Assembly (NCBI RefSeq): GCF_963677155.1
Contig: NZ_OY781884.1
Span: forward strand, 2,496,134 to 2,560,133
Source of the DNA: an uncultured Draconibacterium sp.
GTDB lineage: Bacteria > Bacteroidota > Bacteroidia > Bacteroidales > Prolixibacteraceae
Length of the DNA: 64,000 nucleotides
Direction: 5' to 3'
Below the pieces are notes generated by a model, which was given only the letters and a program-made list of their open reading frames with translations, did no database searches and was not told where the DNA came from. This document shows, piece after piece, positions 56,399 to 64,000 of the stretch (positions within the stretch are counted from its first letter, which is position 1; every line of letters begins with the position of its first letter). A program made the translations under genes and the position numbers.

Positions 56399-58768
56399 AT
56401 GATAAAAAACTACTTAACCACAGCGCTTCGCTTTTTAAAACGAAATAAACTGTTTGCCGGAATCAATATTATGGGGCTTTCGCTTGCCCTGGCAGCTTCG
56501 TTTATTATTCTGTTATATGTAATAAATGAGTTGAGTTACAACACCTGCTTTAAAAACCGAAAGCAGATTTACCGTGTTCTGAACTATAATGCTGATGTAA
56601 AAGTAATGGATGAAGGTGCGCCCTATATTCTTACAAAGCATTTACAAGACGAATTTCCGCAGGTAAAATATGTGGCACCCACCAGATTGATGTCGGGATT
56701 TAGTGTAAAGGTGAATGAAGATTATATTCCTGTTGATCGGGTTGTTGGAACCGATTCAGACATATTTAATGTCTTCGATATTGATGTTCGTGGTCAGCAG
56801 GCAAATGTTCTCGACGAGCCAAATTCTATTGTCCTTTCAAAAGAACTGGCACAAAAACTTTTTCCGGACAAAGATCCTATTGGATTGGAATTGGTTGCTC
56901 AAATTGACGAGAAAGACGAAGTTTTAGAAGTGAAGGGAGTTTTTGAAGATATTCCAGTGAACTCAACTTTTCAGGCCGAATGTTTTATTAATTTCAAGTG
57001 GCCGATGGAACAGATTAATTCGAGGATTAAAGAGAGAGAGGCTGAAACAGACTGGCGTTCCATGTACTGGCAAACCTGGTTATTGCTGGATAAAAACAAT
57101 ATTGGGGATTCGTTTGGTGAGCATTTTCGATCTTTGGAGAAAGAGGTTTTTAGCGATGACGAGAAATACGAATTCTCCCTTCAAAATTTATCTGATGTCT
57201 ATTTCGGATCGCAGGATATTAACAGCGGATTGCCACAAGGTAACCTGAAAAATATTCGGATTTTTTCGGCCATTGCCTTGCTCGTTATTTTAATTGCGGC
57301 TCTTAATTATATCATTCTATCAACAGCTGTTTCAACCGGCAGGTCAAAAGAAATTGGGATTAGAAAAACCAATGGTGCCGGGGCAAAATCCATTCGCCGA
57401 CAATTACTGAATGAATCAATGATTCTGTCTGTTCTGGTTTTACCTCTTGCACTGTTTTTGGCATGGCTTGGAAAACCTTATGCCGAAGAACTGTTCCAAA
57501 CCAAACTATTGATCCTCAGGTCAAATGTTGCCATTTATGTTTCTATTTACGTGGCGCTAACCTTGCTTATTGGTCTGGTGTCAGGCCTGTATACCGCGTC
57601 GTATTTGTCAAAACTGAATGTAATCAGCATTTTAAACAACTCGGTACGGGCGGGAAAACGAAAGACACGTGTTCGTTCAGCCCTGATTGTAGTTCAGCTG
57701 GTAATTTTCTGTATTTTCGTTTCGAGTACACTCATCATTAATTCTCAATACAAGTATGCGCTGGAGAAAGATCCGGGTTATTACAACAAAGATGTTTTGT
57801 TTGTTGATATGGGGCCATATTCTCAAAGCTCAAAAACGTTTATAAACAGCATTAAGGCTTATTCTGATGTGTTGGCAGCCGGAGGAGCAATAGATGCTTT
57901 ACCTATGACCGATTTTTTCCCTTATCCCATGGAATTTCCGGGTGATAAATCGAAAAAAATACCTATCGAGCTTCTGGCTGTTGATTACAATTTTATTGAG
58001 GCGATGGGAATCCAAATAATAGATGGAAGAGGTTTCTCTCAAGAACTTGGAGATGATGAAAACTCTTATGTCCTAAACGAAAATGCAGTTAAAGCATTGG
58101 GATTAACCGATCCGGTTGGAAAAAAAATTGATGTAGTTAACGGAACCGTAATTGGCGTGGCCAGGAACTTTAATTTACACTCGTTACATAGCGAAATTCC
58201 GCCTTTATTAATGATTGCATCAAATGACTTTGCTCAGCAGGTTGCTATTCATTACAAAGACGGATCACTCGAAAATGTTCTGCCATTAGTTAAATCTGAA
58301 TGGCAAGAGATTATTCCCGATGAGCCCATGAATTACAAAACCATGGATGAATTTTTAAAAGAGGTTTATACCGAAGAAAAAAACCTGAGTGTGATTGTTT
58401 CGGTGTCGGCATTTTTTGCGCTGCTGATTGCTTCATTTGGGCTGTTTGGCCTTACACTTTTTATCATGAAATCGCAAACCAAAGAAATAGGAATTCGAAA
58501 GGTCTGTGGTAGTTCCGGGCAAAGTATTGTGTTGTCTTTCCTGAGCAAAAATTTTATAATGGTAGTTATCGCAACTCTACTTTCAGTTCCTCCCACAATC
58601 TTTGTAATGAATAAGTGGCTAAGCAATTTTGCATTTAAAACCGACATTTCATGGTGGGTGTTCGTAATCACATTTGTGTTTGCAGCAATAGTGGCTTTAT
58701 CAACCGTTTTGTTTCATTCTTATCGGGCTTCACAAATTAATCCGGTCCAAGCTTTACGATATGAATAA
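56399..58768 (+). CDS. FtsX/MacB-type double permease, array member 20 (outlier tail)
   Basis: 789 residues from the ATG giving MIKNYLTTALRFLKRNK. A longer frame overlapping member 19 by 23 bases passes through a dispersed repeat and was rejected. Coupling loops are RSKEIGIRKTNGAGAKS (half 1, near canonical) and KEIGIRKVCGSS (from 695). Ectodomain 2 has AIDALPMTDFFPYPMEF, IIDGRGF and ARNFNLHSLHSEIPP. Its C-terminal module is the only complete one that never joins the array consensus: NKWLSNFAFKTDISWW, then LFHSYRASQINPVQALRYE. The 95-residue length is kept. It may be an original copy that escaped homogenisation, or the edge of the converted block. A DUF4097-like gene follows after 70 bases. 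Confidence 0.94.
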   Translation: MIKNYLTTALRFLKRNKLFAGINIMGLSLALAASFIILLYVINELSYNTCFKNRKQIYRVLNYNADVKVMDEGAPYILTKHLQDEFPQVKYVAPTRLMSGFSVKVNEDYIPVDRVVGTDSDIFNVFDIDVRGQQANVLDEPNSIVLSKELAQKLFPDKDPIGLELVAQIDEKDEVLEVKGVFEDIPVNSTFQAECFINFKWPMEQINSRIKEREAETDWRSMYWQTWLLLDKNNIGDSFGEHFRSLEKEVFSDDEKYEFSLQNLSDVYFGSQDINSGLPQGNLKNIRIFSAIALLVILIAALNYIILSTAVSTGRSKEIGIRKTNGAGAKSIRRQLLNESMILSVLVLPLALFLAWLGKPYAEELFQTKLLILRSNVAIYVSIYVALTLLIGLVSGLYTASYLSKLNVISILNNSVRAGKRKTRVRSALIVVQLVIFCIFVSSTLIINSQYKYALEKDPGYYNKDVLFVDMGPYSQSSKTFINSIKAYSDVLAAGGAIDALPMTDFFPYPMEFPGDKSKKIPIELLAVDYNFIEAMGIQIIDGRGFSQELGDDENSYVLNENAVKALGLTDPVGKKIDVVNGTVIGVARNFNLHSLHSEIPPLLMIASNDFAQQVAIHYKDGSLENVLPLVKSEWQEIIPDEPMNYKTMDEFLKEVYTEEKNLSVIVSVSAFFALLIASFGLFGLTLFIMKSQTKEIGIRKVCGSSGQSIVLSFLSKNFIMVVIATLLSVPPTIFVMNKWLSNFAFKTDISWWVFVITFVFAAIVALSTVLFHSYRASQINPVQALRYE

Positions 58769-58838
58769 ATTAATAGTAACTATTCCAAAAGTTTGTCGTC
58801 ATATAACTATCAGATTAAACAATTAATTCAAAATCATT

Positions 58839-59840
58839 ATGAAAACACAAAAGAACCTCAAACTTCTTACAATGATGGTCATGCTGACGGCATTACTTTC
58901 GTTAAACGGATGGGCGAAAGGCGGTCAGCCAACCATTACAAAAACCTTCGATTTAAACCAGCCGGGGCAACTCAATGCTTCATCTTCGGGAGGTGGAGTA
59001 ATTGTGGAAACACACAATCAGCCCCAGGTTATTATTCAGGCTTTTGTACGAAAAGACGGACATCTTTTATCGCCGTCCGACAGAGCACTAAAAGAGGTTC
59101 TCGATGATTTCGATATCGATTTTTCAAAAAGCGGATCAACCATTACAGCAGTGGTGAAACGCAAAGGACGAATGAATTTCTGGAGGAATAATGTAGGTAT
59201 TTCGCTAACTATTATCGTGCCCGAAGAAATGTCGTGCGATGTATCGTCAAGCGGCGGCGGATTGAAAATATCAGGAGTAAAGGGAACGCACGATTTTTCG
59301 AGTAGTGGTGGTGGCGTGCGACTGGAGAATACCAGCGGCAGCACAAAAGCCAGCTCGTCGGGTGGCGGTGTTAAAGCCACCAACCATGATGGCGATATCC
59401 ATTTAAGTTCCAGCGGTGGCGGTGTTTCGGTTGAAGGTGCACGCGGAAATGTTTATGCTCGAAGTTCAGGTGGAGGCGTAAATTTAGAAGATATTCATGG
59501 CTCGGCAGATGCTTCAAGCAGCGGTGGCGGAGTTTATGTAAGCGGAGAAGCCAGTTCGGTTACAGCCAAATCTAGCGGCGGTTCGGTAAAAGTTAATATT
59601 CGCAATTTAACTGACGAGCTATACCTGGAATCAAGTGGCGGTGGTGTTTCTGCTGTTATTCATGGTGGCGAAAAAATGGGACTCAATCTTGATTTGCGTT
59701 CAGGCAGAGTGAATATTGGTCTATATAATTTTACAGGTACTTCCAAGAAAGACCGCGTAAAAGGGAAGATGAATGGAGGCGGTATTCCGGTTTATGCACA
59801 TGCATCAGGAGGCAATGTTAATATCAGTTACGAGGATTAG
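58839..59840 (+). CDS. DUF4097-like beta-helical repeat protein, exported
   Basis: 333 residues with a signal peptide (basic N-terminus, LLTMMVMLTALLSLNGWA, cleavage after about residue 26). The rest is built on nine copies of an SSGGGV-type motif. One lies near the start of the mature protein; the others, from about residue 136 on, recur every 17-20 residues and alternate with short beta strands ending in small or charged residues. This is the pattern of DUF4097 / putative adhesin beta-helix proteins, whose function is unknown. It should reside in the periplasm or on the surface. It lies inside the permease array in the same direction and is followed by the only strong terminator in the array. 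It may be a passenger or a periplasmic partner of the exporter; the sequence does not decide. Confidence 0.85.
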   Translation: MKTQKNLKLLTMMVMLTALLSLNGWAKGGQPTITKTFDLNQPGQLNASSSGGGVIVETHNQPQVIIQAFVRKDGHLLSPSDRALKEVLDDFDIDFSKSGSTITAVVKRKGRMNFWRNNVGISLTIIVPEEMSCDVSSSGGGLKISGVKGTHDFSSSGGGVRLENTSGSTKASSSGGGVKATNHDGDIHLSSSGGGVSVEGARGNVYARSSGGGVNLEDIHGSADASSSGGGVYVSGEASSVTAKSSGGSVKVNIRNLTDELYLESSGGGVSAVIHGGEKMGLNLDLRSGRVNIGLYNFTGTSKKDRVKGKMNGGGIPVYAHASGGNVNISYED

Positions 59841-59876
59841 TTGCCGTTTAAAATCAGAAAAAATATTCGAGGTAAT

Positions 59877-59916
59877 AATGAGGATTTCACTTTAAGTGAA
59901 GTCCTCATTGTTTTTT
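59877..59916 (+). terminator. Strong Rho-independent terminator within the array
   Basis: AATGAGGATTTCACT pairs with AGTGAAGTCCTCATT (15 bp with one G-U pair) around a TTA loop, followed by G and six T. It closes the transcription unit ending with the DUF4097-like gene. No comparable hairpin was seen in the other permease junctions. Confidence 0.9.
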
Positions 59917-59917
59917 G

Positions 59918-60188
59918 TTATTCAGGAGATCTTATCTGAAAGAATTCGCATAAAACGCATAAGACTGTGATCTATAACAGCGCAAATCTGCAAAATCTGT
60001 GTAATCAGCGTTCTGATCTTTGTGACAAGTATTTATACAGTTCTTGTCAAAAAAATTTACACTTAAGAAAAAGGGGTGTCTGCTAAATGTTTGATATTGA
60101 GAGTGTCGTGGAAAGGGCACAAGAGTTGATCGTTCCATGTTGGTTTAATAGTAAATAACGCTCGTGGCTCGCAGCTAACAGCTTAAGA
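59918..60188. other. Intergenic region before member 21
   Basis: About 270 bases without a gene. It contains sequence resembling dispersed Bacteroidota repeats (AATCTGCAAAATCTGTGTAA near 59985) and a CTCGTGGCTCGCAGCTAACA stretch just before the start codon. GGGCACAAGAGTTGA at 60115 resembles a -24/-12 element but lacks the -12 C. No convincing promoter is identified, although the terminator upstream means one is expected here. Confidence 0.5.
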
Positions 60189-62564
60189 ATGTACAACCTA
60201 AAAATTACATTACGGCGCCTCTTTAAAGACAAGGCCTTTTCGCTGATCAATATCTTTGGATTGGTGATTGGTATTTTGTCTTTCCTGGTTTTGTTCATTC
60301 ATGTTTCAAACGAGAAAAGTTTTGACAAACATATTGCGGATCACGAAAATATTTATCGTGTGATTTCTGCTATTGGCGGAAATGATAACGCAGACTGGGC
60401 TCGAAGTCTGGGAATTGTGCACACTGCATCGGCTGAAATTCCGGAAGTAAAACTCGCTACACAGTTTTCGCATTGCAATGCGGGAACTATAAAGTTAGGC
60501 GAAAATACGTTGGTTCAAGACAACATCATGTCGGTGGATGAGGCATTCTTTGAGATGTTTGATGTTCAAATTATTGCCGGCAATGTATCAGAAATTTCGA
60601 AACCCAATACCGTTTTTGTTACCGAAGATTTTGTACGAAAATATTACGGCAACCTAAATCCTGTTGGGCAAGCTATAAAAATTGAAACACTACAATATAC
60701 ACGGGATTTGGGCGATTACGAAATTCGGGGAGTGGTAAAAAATACCCATCCGAAGACCCATTTCAAATACGAACTGCTGATCTCTCAAAAAGGGGGATTG
60801 CAGGAACGCTTTGCTGCGTTACCCAACCGAAAAATACAGTGGACTTATAACTATTTCAAACTTCAGGATGGAACCGATCCGAAGATCGTTACAGACAAAG
60901 TGCAGGCTTTTTACGATGCCAGCAGCCTGAAAACCACATCCGGTCCACAGGAATATGAATTTTCTTTATTTTCGTTGGATGATATTCACTTAAAATCGGA
61001 TTACCGTTTCGAGTTGCTTGAAAGTTCAAGCAAGATAAATATTGGATTGTTTATCCTTATATCATTTGTCATTCTCGCGATCTCGTTGCTGAATTTCACC
61101 AACCTTTCCATTGTCAAATTAATAAAACGATCAAAAGAGCTGGGCCTCAAAAAATCAATAGGAGCCACGAAGCTCCAGTTGGTTAGGCAAGTTTTAATGG
61201 AAGTATTTTTGCTTTGTGTGTTGGCAATTGGCATTTCATTACTGGCAATTGAAAGTTTAAAACCGATAATTAATCGTTTATTCGAGATTAAATTTGATAT
61301 TTATTTTTCAGAGCTGGTTGTATATCTCACCATCATTGGGGTTTTACTCACCTGCCTTTTGATCACTGCCTTTTTTGTGGCGGTATTTTTGCTTGCCCGC
61401 AGTTCGTCCATCGATATTTTGGCGGGGCGTAACAACTTTTCGGGCAGTTATGTGCTGAAATCCTTGCTGGTTGTGCAGGTGACGATTGTGATTATTCTTG
61501 TTTCAGGAACCTTGTTAGTAAATAAGCAGATCAGTTTTGTTTTAAATAAACCATTGGGTTTCGATAAGGAAAATGTGGTGGTTTTAACGGTAAAAGATTT
61601 TTCGAAGGATCCGGGTGTTTTTGCACGCGAACTGGAAAAACAAAGCCAGGTGGTTTCAGAAGGAATGACGGAACACCATTTCGGTTATCCTGCACAGGGA
61701 ATGGGGTTGGAAGGATTCGGAATTGACGGAACAGCCGAGCTTGTTTTTGCCAACTACGACTACCTCAAAACCATGAATATTAAACTCATACATAATTGGA
61801 TACAACCGGATGCCGACACGGTGCGGGGAATGGTGATAAACAATCATTTGTATCACCGATTGATGGAGAAACACGGAAGTATGGATAATCTTATAGCCTA
61901 CTCAAATGCACAACCCTTAGGACCGGGAGAAACACGCATTAATTTTGTCGGCGTTGCTGAAGATTTTAATTACAGTTCGGCACACCAAAGTATTGGCGAT
62001 TTTGCGTTTTGGCTCGATGAAGGGGGACACAGGGCACGTTTTACACATGTGCGGATTAACAACCTGCATGCTGGCATGGCAGCCATAAAAAACACCTGGA
62101 ATGAATATTACCCCAACCAGGAACCCGACTATTTTTTTATTGATGAAAAAATTGCTCAACAATATAAGGCAGAAACCATTTTAAGTCGTATCCTTTTTGT
62201 TTTTTCAGCCATCGGGGTACTTATTAGTATTATCGGGATCAGTGCGTTGGCCTTGTTTATTTCGCAGCAACGAACCAAAGAAATTGGTATCCGAAAAGTA
62301 AATGGTGCAACGGTTTCAGAAATATTGGGATTGTTGAATCAGAGTTTTGTAAAATGGGTGTTAATTGCATTTGTTATTGCTACTCCGCTTTCTTTTTATG
62401 CCATGAGTAAGTGGCTTGAAAATTTTGCTTACAAAACCAATGTGAGCTGGTGGATTTTTACACTGGCTGGAATAATGGCTTTGGGTGTTGCATTATTTAC
62501 CGTTAGCTGGCACAGCTGGCGTGCTGCAACACGTAACCCGGTTGAGGCACTCAGATATGAATAA
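60189..62564 (+). CDS. FtsX/MacB-type double permease, array member 21 (paralogue of member 17)
   Basis: 791 residues, the sister of member 17: same VSNEKSFDK after TM1, RSKELGLKKSIGATKLQ in the half-1 coupling loop, NFSGSYVLKSLLV, ADTVRGMVINNHLYHRL and AEDFNYSSAHQSIGDFAFW. Half-2 coupling is KEIGIRKVNGA from 697. Its C-terminal module differs from the consensus more than that of member 17 (NQSFVKWVLIAF, TPLSFYAMSKW, TNVSWWIFTLAGIMALGVALFTVSWHSW). The duplication may predate homogenisation of the member 17 tail. It is the first gene after the terminator and so probably begins a new transcript. Confidence 0.94.
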   Translation: MYNLKITLRRLFKDKAFSLINIFGLVIGILSFLVLFIHVSNEKSFDKHIADHENIYRVISAIGGNDNADWARSLGIVHTASAEIPEVKLATQFSHCNAGTIKLGENTLVQDNIMSVDEAFFEMFDVQIIAGNVSEISKPNTVFVTEDFVRKYYGNLNPVGQAIKIETLQYTRDLGDYEIRGVVKNTHPKTHFKYELLISQKGGLQERFAALPNRKIQWTYNYFKLQDGTDPKIVTDKVQAFYDASSLKTTSGPQEYEFSLFSLDDIHLKSDYRFELLESSSKINIGLFILISFVILAISLLNFTNLSIVKLIKRSKELGLKKSIGATKLQLVRQVLMEVFLLCVLAIGISLLAIESLKPIINRLFEIKFDIYFSELVVYLTIIGVLLTCLLITAFFVAVFLLARSSSIDILAGRNNFSGSYVLKSLLVVQVTIVIILVSGTLLVNKQISFVLNKPLGFDKENVVVLTVKDFSKDPGVFARELEKQSQVVSEGMTEHHFGYPAQGMGLEGFGIDGTAELVFANYDYLKTMNIKLIHNWIQPDADTVRGMVINNHLYHRLMEKHGSMDNLIAYSNAQPLGPGETRINFVGVAEDFNYSSAHQSIGDFAFWLDEGGHRARFTHVRINNLHAGMAAIKNTWNEYYPNQEPDYFFIDEKIAQQYKAETILSRILFVFSAIGVLISIIGISALALFISQQRTKEIGIRKVNGATVSEILGLLNQSFVKWVLIAFVIATPLSFYAMSKWLENFAYKTNVSWWIFTLAGIMALGVALFTVSWHSWRAATRNPVEALRYE

Positions 62565-62581
62565 TAAAAGTTTAATAAAAT

Positions 62582-64000
62582 ATGTTTAGAAATTACCTGA
62601 AAGTAGCACTTCGTAGCTTGTTGAAAAACAGGCTTTTCACTTTTATAAATATTACCGGTTTGGTAATTGGTATGGTGGTGGCCTTGCTCATTTTTAACTA
62701 TGTAAGTTTCGAGCGCAGCTACGACTCGATGCATGAAAATGCAGATCGTATTTATCGTGTGGAAAGTAAATTCTACGAAGGCGAAACACTTACCGATGAT
62801 TGGGCAACGGCATCGTTTGGTTATGCCAGTGCGATGAAAGAAAACATTCCCGGCATTCAGGATTATGTGCGAATTGCTATTAACAACACCGAGCAGATGG
62901 TGAGTTACGAGGAAGAGAAATCGCGCGAGAATACCGTTGCTATTACCGAGCCTTCTTTCTTTTCCATTTTCTCGTTTAAACTGATTGATGGCGATGCGTC
63001 AACAGCCTTAAGCACTCCGAATAAAGTAGTTATTTCTCAACTGGCAGCACATAAGTTTTTCAAAAACGAAAATCCATTGGGTAAAATTTTAGAGTTCAGA
63101 ACACTGAATCAGACTTATGAATGCGAGGTAAGCGGTGTGCTTGAAGATATTCCGGCCAATAGCCATTTTAACTTCGATTATTTTATATCGTGGGATACAC
63201 AACCCGACTGGATTAAAAATTTCTGGTACCTGCACGAAACCTACTCGTATGTGCAGCTGGAACCCGGCATTTCGCCCGCAAGTATTGAAAACGCTTTTCC
63301 GGCTATGTCGGAAAGGTACAAAACTGCCGATGCGTTAAAAAATAAAACCTGGGCTATTGAATTACAACCGTTGACTGATATACACCTGACACCGCAAAAA
63401 CAATACGAACGCGAAGCCAAAGGAAATGCAAAGGCCGTAAAAGCCCTGGTTTTAATTGCGCTGGCTATTCTTCTCATCGCCTGGATCAACTATATTAATC
63501 TTACTACCTCCCGATCGCTGGAGCGTGCCCGGGAAGTGGGAGTGAGAAAGGTATCCGGGGCACAGAAAAAGCAACTGATCATTCAGTTTTTAATCGAATC
63601 AACTCTGGTAAATGTTGTTGCTCTGGCTATTTCAATTGGTTTGTTTCTGCTGTTCATCCCATCATTTAATTCGTTTATAGGTAAAAACATCGGCTTTTCA
63701 ATTTTATACATGCCGCGCTTTTGGGTGTTAATCACATTATTTCTTGTAACGGGCATAATACTTTCCGGACTGTATCCGTCGCTTGTGTTGTCGAATGTAA
63801 AACCCGCAATTATATTAAAAGGAAAATACCTGAACTCACAACGTGCTGGCGTGGTACGAAAAGGGTTGGTTGTTTTTCAGTTTGTGGCGTCGCTGGTTTT
63901 AATTTGCGGAACCCTGGTTGTTTATGCGCAGCTAAAATACATGCAGAATCAACCGCTGGGTATAAACATTGATAGAACATTAATCGTGAAATTTCCTGCA
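62582..64000 (+). CDS. FtsX/MacB-type double permease, array member 22 (3' end outside window)
   Basis: The ATG lies 17 bases after member 21 and the frame is open for 473 codons to the right edge, covering TM1, ectodomain 1, TM2-4 and TM5. Ectodomain 1 shows ITEPSFFSIFSF, NPLGKIL and LEDIPANSHFNFDYF. The half-1 coupling loop is RAREVGVRKVSGAQKKQ. The half-2 ectodomain and C-terminal module lie outside the window, so the array continues for at least another kilobase. N-terminal features (NYLKVALRSLLKNRLF, SYDSMHENADRIYRV) are closest to member 19. Confidence 0.93.
   Translation, partial: MFRNYLKVALRSLLKNRLFTFINITGLVIGMVVALLIFNYVSFERSYDSMHENADRIYRVESKFYEGETLTDDWATASFGYASAMKENIPGIQDYVRIAINNTEQMVSYEEEKSRENTVAITEPSFFSIFSFKLIDGDASTALSTPNKVVISQLAAHKFFKNENPLGKILEFRTLNQTYECEVSGVLEDIPANSHFNFDYFISWDTQPDWIKNFWYLHETYSYVQLEPGISPASIENAFPAMSERYKTADALKNKTWAIELQPLTDIHLTPQKQYEREAKGNAKAVKALVLIALAILLIAWINYINLTTSRSLERAREVGVRKVSGAQKKQLIIQFLIESTLVNVVALAISIGLFLLFIPSFNSFIGKNIGFSILYMPRFWVLITLFLVTGIILSGLYPSLVLSNVKPAIILKGKYLNSQRAGVVRKGLVVFQFVASLVLICGTLVVYAQLKYMQNQPLGINIDRTLIVKFPA

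Noticed and set aside
60115-60129. GGGCACAAGAGTTGA as a second -24/-12 promoter before member 21
   Set aside because: The essential C of the -12 GC is missing and the first T of the -24 box is changed; not called as a promoter.
10285-64000. Array as an assembly artefact of repeated sequence
   Set aside because: Bodies differ strongly between copies and junctions are each unique, which a collapsed or falsely expanded repeat would not produce.
10285-64000. Shufflon, invertible-promoter or retroelement-driven diversification
   Set aside because: No recombinase or reverse-transcriptase gene and no inverted copies were seen in the window; all members are intact and on one strand.

Overview
The window is bacterial and most likely from a Bacteroidota genome, probably a Marinilabiliales/Prolixibacteraceae-type marine or gut lineage; the phylum is well supported and the family is a guess. 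The reasons are promoters of the TAnnTTTG class, dispersed palindromic repeats of a kind common in this phylum, a GH127-type glycosidase, and the long double-FtsX permeases typical of Bacteroidota. No tRNA, rRNA, CRISPR array or insertion sequence was seen.

Layout. Positions 1-6.2 kb hold a mixed flank: the 3' end of a GH127-like glycosidase, a DoxX membrane protein, a tail-to-tail restriction-modification pair (beta-class DNA methyltransferase with an N-terminal MerR-like helix-turn-helix, and a PD-(D/E)XK-like nuclease), and a leftward histidine kinase / sigma-54 response-regulator pair. A control region at 6.2-6.5 kb separates that pair from a rightward export locus. It contains a palindromic repeat, TGTAAA-type palindromes and a -24/-12 element (TGGCATTATAATGGC). 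The export locus starts with a TolC-like outer-membrane channel, a HlyD/MacA-like adaptor and one MacB/LolD-like ATPase.

From 10.3 kb to the right edge there is a co-directional tandem array of 22 FtsX/MacB-type permeases: 21 complete genes of 770-807 residues and one cut by the window edge. It is interrupted only by a DUF4097-like surface/periplasmic protein gene at 58.8 kb. The array also holds fossils: a decayed permease between members 11 and 12, and orphan C-terminal tails after members 12 and 14. Each permease is a fused double MacB-like unit with eight predicted membrane segments and two periplasmic domains. The ectodomains differ strongly from copy to copy. The last 95 residues, running from the KEIG coupling motif to the stop, have the same length in every complete copy and are almost the same sequence in most. 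Exact DNA tracts shared between copies suggest gene conversion.

Working model (inference): the two-component system senses an envelope stress or signal and switches on the channel, adaptor, ATPase and permease array through sigma-54. The single ATPase would power many alternative permeases, docking mainly on their conserved C-terminal half, while the ectodomains supply different specificities. No substrate can be deduced from the sequence.
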